Notes: generated from the sequence alone by a model not told the origin. DNA of 64,000 bases from Tolypothrix sp. PCC 7712 (GCF_025860405.1 NZ_CP063785.1:3596001-3660000); one strand, 5' to 3'. Counted from the first letter of the stretch, positions 45,873-54,823 are shown. Made by a program: numbers and translations.

Positions 45873-46925
45873 TTAATCTATCTTTTCAGCCTGGATTCTC
45901 ATTAGTCTTTGCACGCTTACCAAGGCTCGATTTAACTCGTAATTCCGTATATCGGGATTCTGTAAATAAGCTTGCTGTTCCTCTTCAATCATCTTCACGT
46001 CTTGAATTACCAAACCATCAAGTAACTTTTGCGCTGCACCAAATAAGCTATCTTTGACAAACCGCCGAAACCATACAGGTAATTTGTGCAATCGCCAAAA
46101 GGCATTTAATGATGTGAAATGTATTAAATAAGCTTTGGTTTGCGTTGCGCTGATTGGACAAAGTAAACAGTAAATTTTAAAATCTTTTCCTAATGTAGAA
46201 ACCCAATGAGGATAAACGTAACTTACATCTAAAGGTTCGGGATGTAATCGCCGCAATGCGGGGAAAAATAGCTGAGATATTGACCAAATTTTGTCTATTT
46301 TATAGTAACTTTGGGCTGTATAATGAGCATCTACACGATTAGTATCTTCGTCAATATCTTGTAAAGCTGCTGATGCCCAAGCTTGCAAATCCTGATGTAA
46401 ATGTCCGTGATACATATCCATCAGGTTTTCAATTAAATAAGAATAATGAGCATTACAGTTAATAATTGAAACTGTGGCAATGTAATTAAGATGTTCCCAT
46501 TCCGGTAAACCAAGAGGTTCTACAGATGGTTCTGCGTTTCCAGGGAACAGCCAAATGAAACCGTCTTGTTCTTTGACTTGGTAACGGCGAATTTTACAAC
46601 TTGGGAGTTTTTGATTTTCTGCTAGGTAGGGAACGGCTGAACATTCACCCGATGCATCGAAACGCCAACCGTGATAAGCACATTCCAAGTCATTACCAAC
46701 GACTTGCCCATGACTGAGTTTAACTTGGCGATGAGGACAACGGTCTTCTAAAGCGTGAACTTTGCCGCTACTATCTCGATAAAGCGCGATCGCCTGTTGC
46801 CAAATTACCACACCTACAGGCTGATTTGTGACTTCACTACTACGAGCAACTACATACCAGTGATTCGGGTTAATTCCCAACTGACGAACATCACGACTTT
46901 GCAGAGTTTCAAACACAGAAGACAT
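45873..46925 (-). CDS. Rieske [2Fe-2S] aromatic ring-hydroxylating oxygenase subunit
   Basis: A 350-residue non-haem iron oxygenase. Rieske cluster ligands are in CPHRQVKLSHGQVV (CxH) and LECAYHGWRF (CxxH), residues about 62-90. The mononuclear iron site is suggested by IENLMDMYHGHLHQDL (Asp and two His). It has the length of vanillate-demethylase-like and pheophorbide-oxygenase-like proteins, but without the C-terminal extension and membrane segment of plant PAO. Substrate unknown; no dedicated reductase is adjacent. ATG start at 46923-46925. Confidence 0.85.
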   Translation of the reverse strand: MSSVFETLQSRDVRQLGINPNHWYVVARSSEVTNQPVGVVIWQQAIALYRDSSGKVHALEDRCPHRQVKLSHGQVVGNDLECAYHGWRFDASGECSAVPYLAENQKLPSCKIRRYQVKEQDGFIWLFPGNAEPSVEPLGLPEWEHLNYIATVSIINCNAHYSYLIENLMDMYHGHLHQDLQAWASAALQDIDEDTNRVDAHYTAQSYYKIDKIWSISQLFFPALRRLHPEPLDVSYVYPHWVSTLGKDFKIYCLLCPISATQTKAYLIHFTSLNAFWRLHKLPVWFRRFVKDSLFGAAQKLLDGLVIQDVKMIEEEQQAYLQNPDIRNYELNRALVSVQRLMRIQAEKID

Positions 46926-47162
46926 AGGCGCGTAATCTTAGTAGGCGTTTTCAGTCAAAGTGAAATAGGTTTGGTAAAAGGGTAAGGGTTAAGGGTGAAT
47001 GGTTGTTGTTTTCCCCTTTCCCTTTTCTCATTTTCCCTTTTTCCCCTTCATCCTGACTTGGCTGAAGACCAGACTATCACCTTAGGAGCTAAAACTAGTT
47101 GCGTTGACAAGCTATAAAGTATGTGTAGATAAATCAGTAACGATATTCAACTAAAAATCTGT
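46926..47162. other. Divergent spacer with pyrimidine-rich run
   Basis: A short purine-to-pyrimidine low-complexity run (GGGTAAGGGTTAAGGG ... CCCTTTTTCCCC, about 46978-47048) resembles the MITE interior but lacks its AATACT ends. Confidence 0.5.
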
Positions 47163-47642
47163 ATGACAAGTTACCAAGAAACCCTACCCAACAACGAACT
47201 CGTCGAGAATCTCATTGCGGAAACTGCGAGTATTAACCATGTAGAAGTTATTGAAAATGTCATCGATAGCTTGGAACAAGATGACAGTGCAATGGTTAGC
47301 CAAACCCCAGACGGTAATTATCAGTGGAAGTTTAAATACGGGAGTGTGGAAGTCTTTGTCCAACTGAGTGGTACAAGTGATGAGGATACAATCACGGTAT
47401 GGTCTACGGTATTGAAGTTACCTGCGAAAAATGAACCGGAATTGATGCGATATTTACTAGAGTTAAACTGTAGCAGCACCTTTGAAGCACGTTTCGGCAT
47501 TATCGAAAACCAAGTTGTCGTCATCTCCACAAGAACACTAGCAGAATTATCTCCCGGCGAAGTCTCCCGCCTCATTACAATTGTGGCAACTATCGCAGAT
47601 AACAACGACGAAGCCTTACAATCTAAGTTCGGCGCAGCATAA
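47163..47642 (+). CDS. YbjN domain-containing protein
   Basis: A 159-residue soluble protein of the YbjN/type III secretion chaperone-like fold. Features are an N-terminal helix, a beta-rich middle (GNYQWKFKYGSVEVFVQLSG), and the family block LPAKNEPELMRYLLELNCSSTFEARFGI. VVISTRTLAELSPGEVSRLITIVATIADNND forms the C-terminal helix. YbjN proteins are linked to stress and motility regulation in enterobacteria; function here is unknown. Confidence 0.83.
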   Translation: MTSYQETLPNNELVENLIAETASINHVEVIENVIDSLEQDDSAMVSQTPDGNYQWKFKYGSVEVFVQLSGTSDEDTITVWSTVLKLPAKNEPELMRYLLELNCSSTFEARFGIIENQVVVISTRTLAELSPGEVSRLITIVATIADNNDEALQSKFGAA

Positions 47643-47799
47643 ATCATCGCTAAAGCTTTATTTATCTGGCAAGTAGGGGCACGGCATCCAAAGACTTTCG
47701 GTAAAATCAACATTGAATCGGTGCCGTGCCCTTACAATTTTGATATTTTGGGAATTGGCTGTGTTTGAGGAGTGATAAATTTAGAAAAAATTGTGAACT
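47643..47799. repeat. GGGCACGGCA palindromic repeat
   Basis: Inverted arms GTAGGGGCACGGCA (47674-47687) and GTGCCGTGCCCTTAC (47722-47736) enclose 34 bp. Related copies lie at 48953-49016, 49762-49787 and 59381-59407. Confidence 0.7.
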
Positions 47800-48101
47800 T
47801 TCACCTTCGGAACTCGAAAGTTCGCCTTCCAACCTGCAACGTTCACCTTCTGAACTCGAAAGTTCGCCTTCCAAGCTTCAACGTTCACCTTCTGAACTCG
47901 AAGGTTCGCCTTCCAATCTCCAACGTTCACCTTCGGAACTCGAAAGTTCTACTTCCAAGCTTCAACGTTCACCTTCGGAACTCGAAAGTTCTACTTCCAA
48001 GCTTCAACGTTCACCTTCGGAACTCGAAAGTTTCACTTCCAAGCTTCAACGTTCACCTTCTGAACTCGAAAGTTTCACTTCCAATCACCAACTTCCGACT
48101 C
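47800..48101 (+). repeat. 42-bp tandem repeat array at the 5' end of the lipoate-ligase-like gene
   Basis: Seven units of 42 bp start at 47800, 47842, 47884, 47926, 47968, 48010 and 48052. Each is made of two related 21-bp halves (TTCACCTTCTGAACTCGAAAG and a TTCGCCTTCCAAGCTTCAAC type). Two frames stay open across it. One reads xNVHLLNSKVRLPS and is in frame with the gene behind; the other reads SPSELES/SPSKLQR heptads. The unit LLNSKVRLP resembles the presumed native gene start LLNSKTWRLIP. Confidence 0.9.
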
Positions 48102-48830
48102 TTGAACTCTAAAACTTGGCGACTAATTCCCTTACTAGCAGCTGCTGGTAAAGTACAAATGGCAATTGACAGCTGGTTACTAGAACAGCACCAGACTGGA
48201 AACCATCCCCCAACACTGCGATTTTATACTTGGTCGCCAGCCGCGATTTCTTTAGGTTATCATCAACGCCAATATCCACAATTCTGGGAAAATTTAAGTT
48301 GGCAAGGTGAAAAATTAGATATTGTCCGCCGTCCCAGTGGTGGCAGAGCAGTATTGCACCAAGGCGATTTAACTTATACTGTCGTTACATCTGGATTACC
48401 AGGCGATCGCTTGCAAGCATACCAAAAAATTTGCGAGTTTTTAATTCAAGGTTGGCGATCGCTCGGCGTAGAATTGCACTATGGTACTGCGGGGCGAGGC
48501 TATATTCATAACCCTAACTGTTTTGGGACTGCTACTGGTGCAGATTTAGTCCTCAGCGATGGCGGTAAACTCATTGGTAGCGCCCAACTGCGACGCGCTG
48601 GGGCAATTTTACAACATGGTTCCATCCGCTTAAACCAAGATGCGGAATTATTTGCTCAGGTATTTGGTGCAGAATCTTGGACGCAGGTACAATTACCCCA
48701 GCATTTGAGTGTAGAATCAATTATTACAGCTTTGATGGCTGCCGCAAGCGATCGCTTTGAGATGGAGTTGGTTGTGGAACCTCTCTCGCCAGCAGAATGG
48801 GAGGAGATTTTGGGAATGGGGAAGGGGTAA
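48102..48830 (+). CDS. Lipoate--protein ligase / biotin-lipoate ligase family protein
   Basis: About 242 residues from the chosen TTG 48102, which gives MNSKTWRLIPLLAAAGKVQMAID. That is how I remember cyanobacterial homologues beginning. Core blocks: FYTWSPAAISLGYHQRQ, DIVRRPSGGRAVLHQGDLTYTVV (the RRxSGGxAVxHxxxL lipoyl-binding loop), and DLVLSDGGKLIGSAQLRRAGAILQHGSIRL with its ligase Lys (GKLIGSAQ). It probably transfers lipoyl or octanoyl groups to E2 or GcvH proteins. The same frame is open back to GTG 47772 through the 42-bp repeats, so a longer protein with a 110-residue repeat leader is possible. The real start needs experimental proof. Confidence 0.8.
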   Translation: MNSKTWRLIPLLAAAGKVQMAIDSWLLEQHQTGNHPPTLRFYTWSPAAISLGYHQRQYPQFWENLSWQGEKLDIVRRPSGGRAVLHQGDLTYTVVTSGLPGDRLQAYQKICEFLIQGWRSLGVELHYGTAGRGYIHNPNCFGTATGADLVLSDGGKLIGSAQLRRAGAILQHGSIRLNQDAELFAQVFGAESWTQVQLPQHLSVESIITALMAAASDRFEMELVVEPLSPAEWEEILGMGKG

Positions 48831-49102
48831 TGGGGAAGGGGTAATGGGTAATTGGTAATTAAATGTTTTCTTGGTTCTATCAAGTTAGCCATTAACGCCA
48901 GGTTTTGGCATAACTAATACCATTTTGAAAAAAGAACGCGACAGATGGGTTGGTAAGGGCACGGCACCAGTAAGATAATTTGATATACCAAAAGATTGTG
49001 GATGCCGTGCCCCTACAAAGAATTGATCTGCCGCAAACATTATTTAAATTGGTATAAGCATAAAAATCTGTCTTCCCCATGCCCTATGCCCTATGCCCAT
49101 TT
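48831..49102. repeat. Convergent spacer with STRR and a GGGCACGGCA palindrome
   Basis: GGTAATGGGTAATTGG units (48825-48861) and the palindrome with arms AAGGGCACGGCA and TGCCGTGCCCCTAC (48953-49016) account for most of the spacer. Confidence 0.65.
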
Positions 49103-49693
49103 TCAAGAAATTAAATATCCAGCTAACACAGAATCTTCTATTAATTGCAGCACAAAAGGCCAGAGTTCTGGCGCGCCTGTTTCTATGGGTGCGACTCGTT
49201 TCATAACTTGGTCACGTCTGATACCATGAATGCGCCAAGTACCACCTTTTGTTTGTTGATTGTGTAGTAAAGGTTGTATCCGGTCTAAAGCTGCGGCAAA
49301 CTTAGCAGTGGGTGTTTCCCCGGCTTCAAATTCATCCCACAGTGAACGTAATTCACTACCGATATCTGTGGGTAAAATTCCAAATAGCCGCGATGCTGCT
49401 TGTAATTCTTTCTCTGCCTTACTGGAATTAGCTTGCACATCGTAGCAGAAGGTATCGCCAGCATCAATTTCTACTAAATCATGAATCAAGAGCATTTTGA
49501 TCGCCTGGACAATATCAACACCATCCGGTGCATATTCTGCTAACGTCATCGCCATTATTGCTAAATGCCAAGAATGTTCTGCGCTGTTTTCTTGGCGCGA
49601 ACCATCTATCAGCAGGGTTTGGCGGAGTATTTGCTTTAAGCGATCGATTTCGATGATGAATTGAATTTGTTGCGTCAGTCTGTCGGTTTGCAC
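49103..49693 (-). CDS. HD domain-containing phosphohydrolase (YfbR/HDDC2-like)
   Basis: A 196-residue protein. The HD metal site is visible as H in ENSAEHSWHLAIMAM (about residue 41), the HD pair in MLLIHDLVEIDAGD (about 75), and a C-terminal Asp in FAAALDRIQPLLHN. This is the pattern of 5'-deoxynucleotidases of the YfbR/HDDC2 group, which hydrolyse deoxynucleoside monophosphates. Activity is inferred from the family. Leftward single gene with AT-rich upstream DNA. Confidence 0.87.
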   Translation of the reverse strand: MQTDRLTQQIQFIIEIDRLKQILRQTLLIDGSRQENSAEHSWHLAIMAMTLAEYAPDGVDIVQAIKMLLIHDLVEIDAGDTFCYDVQANSSKAEKELQAASRLFGILPTDIGSELRSLWDEFEAGETPTAKFAAALDRIQPLLHNQQTKGGTWRIHGIRRDQVMKRVAPIETGAPELWPFVLQLIEDSVLAGYLIS

Positions 49694-49932
49694 GAGAGTT
49701 TCTCAAAAACACCCTAATAATACCAATTCAAATCATGTTTGCGACACATCAATATATTCTAGAGGGCATGGCAGTGCCATGCCCCTACAATCTTTCGCCT
49801 TCTTTTTTCAAATTGCTATTATCTGAGTAAAAAACACCCAAACGGGTGATTCAAAACTGTCAGAAACGGTTAAAGTTATATGACAGAATGTCTCAGGATA
49901 GTTAATTTATTCACTAACTAAACAACTGACTT
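49694..49932. repeat. Spacer with compact GGGCATGGCA palindrome
   Basis: GAGGGCATGGCA (49762-49773) and TGCCATGCCCC (49775-49785) form an almost loopless palindrome. It is a shrunken member of the family seen at 47674 and 48953. Confidence 0.6.
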
Positions 49933-50265
49933 ATGGATACAGCTAAACGCCAACGACTAGAAGCAGCAGGTTGGCGTGTAGGAAATGCATCTGACTTTCT
50001 AGAACTTTCCCCTGAGGAAGAAGCTTTTATTGAGATGAAATTATCTTTAAGTAGATATTTGAAAGAATTACGTCTCAAACATAATCTTTCTCAGGCGAAT
50101 TTAGCCAAAAAAATTAATTCTAGTCAGTCAAGAGTCGCAAAAATGGAAGCAGGCGATCCGTCTGTTTCTCTAGATTTGATGGTTCGGACAATTTTAACTG
50201 TAGGTGGAACTCGTGAGGATGTGGCGATCGCGATCGCTTCTTCTCGTACACCCTCATCAACTTGA
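49933..50265 (+). CDS. XRE-family helix-turn-helix regulator (antitoxin-like)
   Basis: A 110-residue DNA-binding protein. The HTH occupies about residues 38-92: LKELRLKHNLSQANLAKKI, then NSSQSRVAKMEAGDPSVSLDLMV. The N-terminal part (AKRQRLEAAGWRVGNASDFLELSPEEEAFIE) is the usual leader of HigA-like single-domain antitoxins. No HigB toxin precedes it. The convergent PIN-domain gene ends 18 bp away, but the opposite orientation argues against a normal operon. It could be an orphan antitoxin or a regulator. Confidence 0.85.
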   Translation: MDTAKRQRLEAAGWRVGNASDFLELSPEEEAFIEMKLSLSRYLKELRLKHNLSQANLAKKINSSQSRVAKMEAGDPSVSLDLMVRTILTVGGTREDVAIAIASSRTPSST

Positions 50266-50282
50266 CTTTTTTGTATGCGGGA

Positions 50283-50735
50283 TTAAATTACTTTTCCCGC
50301 ATACATATATTTCATCTCTAAATTTGCGCGTACCCACAATTCTGTCATTGACCAAATCACCACTTTATTCGGTGCGTCTGCAAAATTATCTGGCTTGTGA
50401 GTAACAATGGCATGAAGAAGGCGATCGCTCACACAAACTAATTCTACAGCAGAGTCAAAATCTTGCAGGGGTGAGACTCTAGCTTGTTGTAAGATGCTGT
50501 TGTCTACTGGGCAAATTTGGATTTTTTCTTGTAACCAATTAATTACTATCTCAGCTATCTGAGAATTTTGCAGGCGACTAATATAATTGGAGATCCTTTG
50601 CCAACCGATATCAGTTATATATATTTGCACCAAAGGATGGGCTACATCTAAGAGATTGCTAACATCTTCTACGCAGTTGTAGCGATTCATTAAAGCTTCT
50701 AAGATTAAATCGGCATCAACTAAAATTCTTAGCAC
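50283..50735 (-). CDS. PIN-domain protein (VapC-like putative ribonuclease)
   Basis: A 150-residue protein opening with LRILVDADLILEALMNR, i.e. the first PIN acidic residue in the VDAD motif. Further acidic residues lie at DFDSAVELVCV (about 92-102) and in HKPDNFADAP near 113-122, consistent with the PIN metal site. GTG start at 50733-50735. A VapB-type antitoxin gene is not seen upstream (50736-51115 has none), so it may be an orphan toxin or an RNA-processing enzyme. Confidence 0.75.
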   Translation of the reverse strand: MLRILVDADLILEALMNRYNCVEDVSNLLDVAHPLVQIYITDIGWQRISNYISRLQNSQIAEIVINWLQEKIQICPVDNSILQQARVSPLQDFDSAVELVCVSDRLLHAIVTHKPDNFADAPNKVVIWSMTELWVRANLEMKYMYAGKVI

Positions 50736-51115
50736 GTTAACCCCTATTGTAAACTGATAAATTTAGTGCCATTGCCTGAAATTTGACCGTTGAATAGATG
50801 CTAAAGGCAAGAATAAGCGCAACAATCAAAACTTCCTCGTACAGATTGGCGTACATATTTAGACCGATTCCCAGAAACCAAAATTATCAAATCACAGCCT
50901 TAAGATTTTTGACTTTTGATTTTTAACTTTGGAATTTATGTGGCGGTAATCGAACAATAGGTGTTATTACAAATAACATTCATGCTCATAATCAAAGCAA
51001 GAACAAGTTTGTAATAATACCTAAATTCAATGACGAAGAATGCTTTTAAAAGTTCCGAAATAAAATTGCAATTTTAGCAACATTTAGCTGCTGAAAATTC
51101 ACAAGAAATTTATTT
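50736..51115. other. Spacer of 380 bp
   Basis: AT-rich. No gene, repeat or strong hairpin recognised. It should hold the promoter of the PIN gene. Confidence 0.5.
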
Positions 51116-52378
51116 TTAAGGCTTAAGTAATAGATAAAATAATTGTCCATTGCTGACTGTGACTCCAGCGCGATCGCCTGCTATTTTGCCAGTCCCCAAA
51201 AAGTAATCTACCCTACCAGGGCCTTTAATTGCCCCACCTGTATCTTGATCGAGTACGTAACGGCTGACAACTCGATGCTCTAATTTACCAGTACTATCGG
51301 CAAAGGGAAACTCAGAGCGAATTAGTGCTAAAGCACCTGGAGGCATGAGAGATTTATCTGTAGCAATGGAACGTTCTGCCGTCAGTGGTTGCCCAATGGA
51401 ACCTTGTGCAGGTGCGCCTTTGGTTTCTTGAAAAAACACAAAGCTGGGATCGCGAGGAATATATACGTTCAATTCTTGAGGATACTTTTGGAAATAGTCG
51501 AGAATTATGGGCATAGTCATTCCTTGTAACGGTAATTTGCCATCATTCGCCAATTCTCGCCCAATACTTTTGTAATTATACGCAATGTTGCCTGCATAAC
51601 CAATACTTGTAAGCGTACCATCAGTTAGTTGCAATTTCGCAGAACCTTGAATTTGCACCATGTATGGTTCCAGGCGATCGCGAAACCAAAATAATTCTAA
51701 GCCGCGCAGTTTCCCCTTTGAAGCTTGCAAACCGTCAGCTCCTTCTAATTCCAGGCGTGTAGGATGCGGTAAGCTCCAGGAATCTAAATCGGGAGGTAAT
51801 TTATAAACAGGATAGCGGTATTCTGCCGTCGGTACACGACTAGCTGTATACATTGGCTCATAATAGGCAGTGAACAAAACTGAACCTTTGCTATCCTTAC
51901 CAATTGACTGATAAAGTACAAACTCTTTAGATATGGCTGTATGCAATGCAGCTGCGGAATTTGTCGTTAGTAGCAGCTGACGGAATCGCATCAAACTTTT
52001 GTAAATGCGATCGCGTGTAATTCCTGGTACCTGATAATTTTGATAAGCCGCTTCCGCCCTGGGTGTTTGTAAATAGCGCAGACTACGATCTATCGACTGT
52101 AACAGCGCTTTTTTGTGCGCTGGTTGTCCATTTTCAACTTGATAAATCGCCTGATCCACACAGGAACTATCATCTTCACAGCAAGTAACTGGGACTCTGG
52201 GAATTAATACTGGTAATTTCTGCTGAGAATTGGCGGCAGATGATTCAGGAAGATACCATTTTTTCAGTTGACATTCTGCGGGACTGAGTTTTAATTGTCC
52301 CAAAGATGGCATCCCCACTAGGAACGTTAACAGCACAACAGGTAGGCTCAGAGAAATAGTTGTAAGTTTATTTAGCAT
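51116..52378 (-). CDS. mltA: Membrane-bound lytic murein transglycosylase A (MltA family)
   Basis: A 420-residue exported enzyme that cleaves the MurNAc-GlcNAc bond of peptidoglycan to give 1,6-anhydro ends. Signal peptide at residues 1-27 (LSLPVVLLTFLVGMPSLGQ). The MltA domain starts near FTAYYEPMYTASRVPTAEYRYPVY (about 170-195) and includes LFWFRDRLEPYMVQIQGSAKLQL. The C-terminal 3D/double-psi barrel holds the catalytic Asp in DTGGAIKGPGRVDYFLGTG (about 378-396). Its residue 28 onward is not a clear lipobox, so outer-membrane anchoring is uncertain. Confidence 0.92.
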   Translation of the reverse strand: MLNKLTTISLSLPVVLLTFLVGMPSLGQLKLSPAECQLKKWYLPESSAANSQQKLPVLIPRVPVTCCEDDSSCVDQAIYQVENGQPAHKKALLQSIDRSLRYLQTPRAEAAYQNYQVPGITRDRIYKSLMRFRQLLLTTNSAAALHTAISKEFVLYQSIGKDSKGSVLFTAYYEPMYTASRVPTAEYRYPVYKLPPDLDSWSLPHPTRLELEGADGLQASKGKLRGLELFWFRDRLEPYMVQIQGSAKLQLTDGTLTSIGYAGNIAYNYKSIGRELANDGKLPLQGMTMPIILDYFQKYPQELNVYIPRDPSFVFFQETKGAPAQGSIGQPLTAERSIATDKSLMPPGALALIRSEFPFADSTGKLEHRVVSRYVLDQDTGGAIKGPGRVDYFLGTGKIAGDRAGVTVSNGQLFYLLLKP

Positions 52379-52485
52379 TAAAAAATAAGTTATTTGTCAA
52401 GAGTCAACAGCCCAGGCGTAGCCTGTCGTAGACATCGTAGTTCAATTTGTGGCGATCGCACTTTCTCAAACGAATACAAAACTTA

Positions 52486-52577
52486 CCCTCATCCCCCAGC
52501 CCCTTCTCCCGAAATTGGGAGAAGGGGAGCCGATATCAAAGTCCCTCTCCCTCTGGGAGAGGGATTTAGGGTGAGGG
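52486..52577. repeat. CCCTCATCCCCC...GGGTGAGGG palindromic repeat, copy 1
   Basis: Ends CCCTCATCCCCCAGCCCCTT and GGATTTAGGGTGAGGG are inverted. Internally there are GAGAAGGGG arms and a CTCTCCCTCTGGGAGAG hairpin. A second copy at 52644-52733 sits inside the next element. Confidence 0.75.
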
Positions 52578-52581
52578 CAAT

Positions 52582-52782
52582 GCTCATTGGTGTCAACTTA
52601 AGCTAAAAGCGATATGGGGCGGGCGTTGCACAAATACCTCGCGCCCTCATCCCCTAACCCCTTCTCCCGCAGGAGAAGGGGAACTAAATCTCTTGCTCCC
52701 CTCTCCCACAGGGCGAGGGGCTGGGGGTGAGGGCGAAACCTTTCAACCAGACGGGTTTCAAGTTAAGTTGACACCACTGAGC
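52582..52782. mobile_element. 201-bp non-coding element with 20-bp terminal inverted repeats
   Basis: Left end GCTCATTGGTGTCAACTTAA (52582-52601) and right end, reverse-complemented, GCTCAGTGGTGTCAACTTAA (52763-52782) differ at one base. The interior is a CCCTCATCCCC-type palindrome. No target duplication is obvious and no transposase is present, so a MITE or long hairpin repeat is the best description. Confidence 0.65.
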
Positions 52783-52920
52783 CTTAGCACGCTACCACTC
52801 ATCTTCCTAATCCCCAGTCCCCAATCCCACTTTATTATTTCTATAAATTAGGTGCTAATTTTGATACGGTGAGTAAACAAAAAGGCTTGTAACTTTCTCG
52901 TTTGGCTGTTTCCAGTAAGC

Positions 52921-53185
52921 AAAATGCCATTTTACCTACTTAAAAAGCCATTTTATCTACCCAAAAAGCCTTATTGCCCTCTCATTTTAGTGTTTTCCGC
53001 AAGCAAAAAGCCTTATCGCCTACTCAAAAAGCCTTAACGCTTACTCATTTTGGTAAATCACGCACTCATTGCGGTATTTTATGCAGGTAAAAAGCTTTTA
53101 CGCCTACTCATTTCGGTAAATCGCGTACTCATTTTGGTGTTTTCCGCAAAAATTTAGGCTATTTACTTGCTCAAAAATAGCCATT
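52921..53185. repeat. Degenerate 21-bp direct repeats
   Basis: The unit AAAAAGCCTTATCGCCTACTC recurs in drifted form at least eight times, mixed with CATTTTGGTAAATCGCGTAC and GTGTTTTCCGCAA blocks. The phrase spacing is a multiple of seven. It does not code in any frame. Confidence 0.6.
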
Positions 53186-53419
53186 GCTTTCTCCTGTCAA
53201 CAGATTCAGCCAGTGTTGTGGCTAATGGCTGACAAAAAAATTGCGATCGCATTTTCGTTTTTGCGATCGCACTTTTTCTCAACTCCAATTGCATGGTTAT
53301 CAGACTCATATTTATTTTTGAAATTTATGTAGGATGCGTTAGCGATAGCGTAACGCATCTTTAACAAGCCTTTCGTGCGTTAGGCGTAGCCGTAACACAC
53401 GCTACAAAACACTATTCCC

Positions 53420-54736
53420 TTACTCATTCATATTATGATAAGTCGCCACCGCAGAAGGCGATATCCGGTTTAAGTAACGGAAAATCCAATATTTGAAAAT
53501 CGTATCTAAAATCACCGGGAACGTAGCAATAAATAAGAAGATAAAATCTCTATTTGCAGGTAAACCCCAATGGCGGGACACCCCTTCTAAAATTACTTCC
53601 CAACCATGCGGGGAGTGAAACCCTACAAATATATCAGTGAACAAAATGATAATAAATGCCTTAGCGCTATCACTCAAACCATAGACGATATTATCGAAAA
53701 ATTCTTTGATAGTCACGATAGAAGATTTACTAACAAGCAACAGCCAAATAAACGCCCCTACAGAAAAAATATCTGCAAACACATTTTTAATCGCATTCGC
53801 GCTTTCTTCGCGGAATTCCTCAGCAATCTCACCTGCTTTCTCTTTCATGTGAGTTTCCAATTCTTCGGTAGATATTGGCGGTGCTTTGGTAATCAAATTC
53901 TCAAATTTTAGCCTTTCTTCAAATCTTTCTAGGGTAGCTAACGCTTCCTCTTCCATTTCCGCATTTATGAAAATTTGCACAGCTTCTGAACCGCGAAAAT
54001 GTTCAATTAAAGGGCCAACTATTAATGTTTTTGCTAGTTGATGTGTTAAAAGTGGTACAATAATTAACAGTAAAATAAACCTAATAGATATGATGGTTCT
54101 TTTTTGCGTCTGGCGAAAATTTTGAACTACATCTTGTTCCGAATTGGGGTCTAATTCTACTTGCAGACGAGTAATCGTACTTAAAATTGAACGGGGCAAA
54201 ATTCCCGTTGTATTTGCTTTTCCTTGAGGCTTTTTTCTCTCGGGTATTGGAACTTTTTGTTTAGTGATTATTGGGGGATTAATCGTTGCATCAGTAGGAA
54301 CTTTCGGAGTTCTATCGACTACAGTCAGCGAACTCGGTTCTTCATCCAAAATAGTATATTTAGAAATAATTTGGTCGATAAAACTGAGCTTTTCTAATAT
54401 TATGTAAGGTTCAGGATATTCTACACCTGCTTTATTCGCAGCCTTTTGATTTCCCTCATTTAAAAACCACCGACTACCTTTAAACTCTGTTAGTCGCATC
54501 CGCGCAATTTTTAATTGCTTTCTCAAGTCTGCCTCAAAATAATCCATGACATTATTACTGTACATGGCTAAATCGGGGTCTATTTTATTACCATTAAAAT
54601 GTTGATCTTCTAGCTCTTTAATTTTTAATGCCGCGTTATAAGCCTCATCCAGAGAACGTTCTGGTGTGCGTAAATACCATCGGTAAAGACCCAGCAAGAA
54701 AGAGTAAATTTTTTCGCCAAAAACAGAGTTCTTCAT
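53420..54736 (-). CDS. pcxA: Proton extrusion protein PcxA (CemA family)
   Basis: About 438 residues from ATG 54736; a TTG nine bases upstream is less likely because homologues begin MKNSxFxxKIYSFLLGxYRW. The N-terminal half is a soluble, helical region. The C-terminal half has about four membrane segments: near residues 218-245 (ISIRFILLLIIVPLLTHQL), 310-330, 345-365 (AFIIILFTDIFVGFHSPHGWE) and 385-415. The conserved FHSPHGWE and DTIFKYWIFRYLNRISP blocks are diagnostic. PcxA supports light-induced proton extrusion and inorganic carbon uptake in cyanobacteria; the plastid counterpart is CemA. Confidence 0.93.
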   Translation of the reverse strand: MKNSVFGEKIYSFLLGLYRWYLRTPERSLDEAYNAALKIKELEDQHFNGNKIDPDLAMYSNNVMDYFEADLRKQLKIARMRLTEFKGSRWFLNEGNQKAANKAGVEYPEPYIILEKLSFIDQIISKYTILDEEPSSLTVVDRTPKVPTDATINPPIITKQKVPIPERKKPQGKANTTGILPRSILSTITRLQVELDPNSEQDVVQNFRQTQKRTIISIRFILLLIIVPLLTHQLAKTLIVGPLIEHFRGSEAVQIFINAEMEEEALATLERFEERLKFENLITKAPPISTEELETHMKEKAGEIAEEFREESANAIKNVFADIFSVGAFIWLLLVSKSSIVTIKEFFDNIVYGLSDSAKAFIIILFTDIFVGFHSPHGWEVILEGVSRHWGLPANRDFIFLFIATFPVILDTIFKYWIFRYLNRISPSAVATYHNMNE

Positions 54737-54823
54737 CGTCGGCAATCATCCAGCATGATTTGGTGATTCTTAACCTTAAATTAACGCACGAATTATACTA
54801 ACAAATCTACAAAGAGAGGGCTT

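Larger units (their letters stand above)
52379..53419. other. 1.04-kb repeat-filled spacer
   Basis: No genes. It is made almost entirely of repeats: a CCCTCATCCCCC-type palindromic unit (52486-52577), a 201-bp element with 20-bp inverted ends (52582-52782), a degenerate 21-bp tandem region (52921-53185), and a GATGCGTTA/TAACGCATC palindrome (about 53333-53360). Confidence 0.7.

Noticed and set aside
46978..47048. Fourth MITE copy
   Set aside because: Similar purine/pyrimidine interior but no AATACT ends and no duplicated flanks.
47765..48112. 115-residue plus-strand frame of SPSELES heptads
   Set aside because: It is the second open frame through the 42-bp array, starts at TTG, and ends at the true gene start. 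Likely a by-product of repeat units whose length is divisible by three.
49933..50735. XRE regulator and PIN protein as one toxin-antitoxin operon
   Set aside because: The genes are convergent, not co-directional, so a standard co-transcribed module is not supported.
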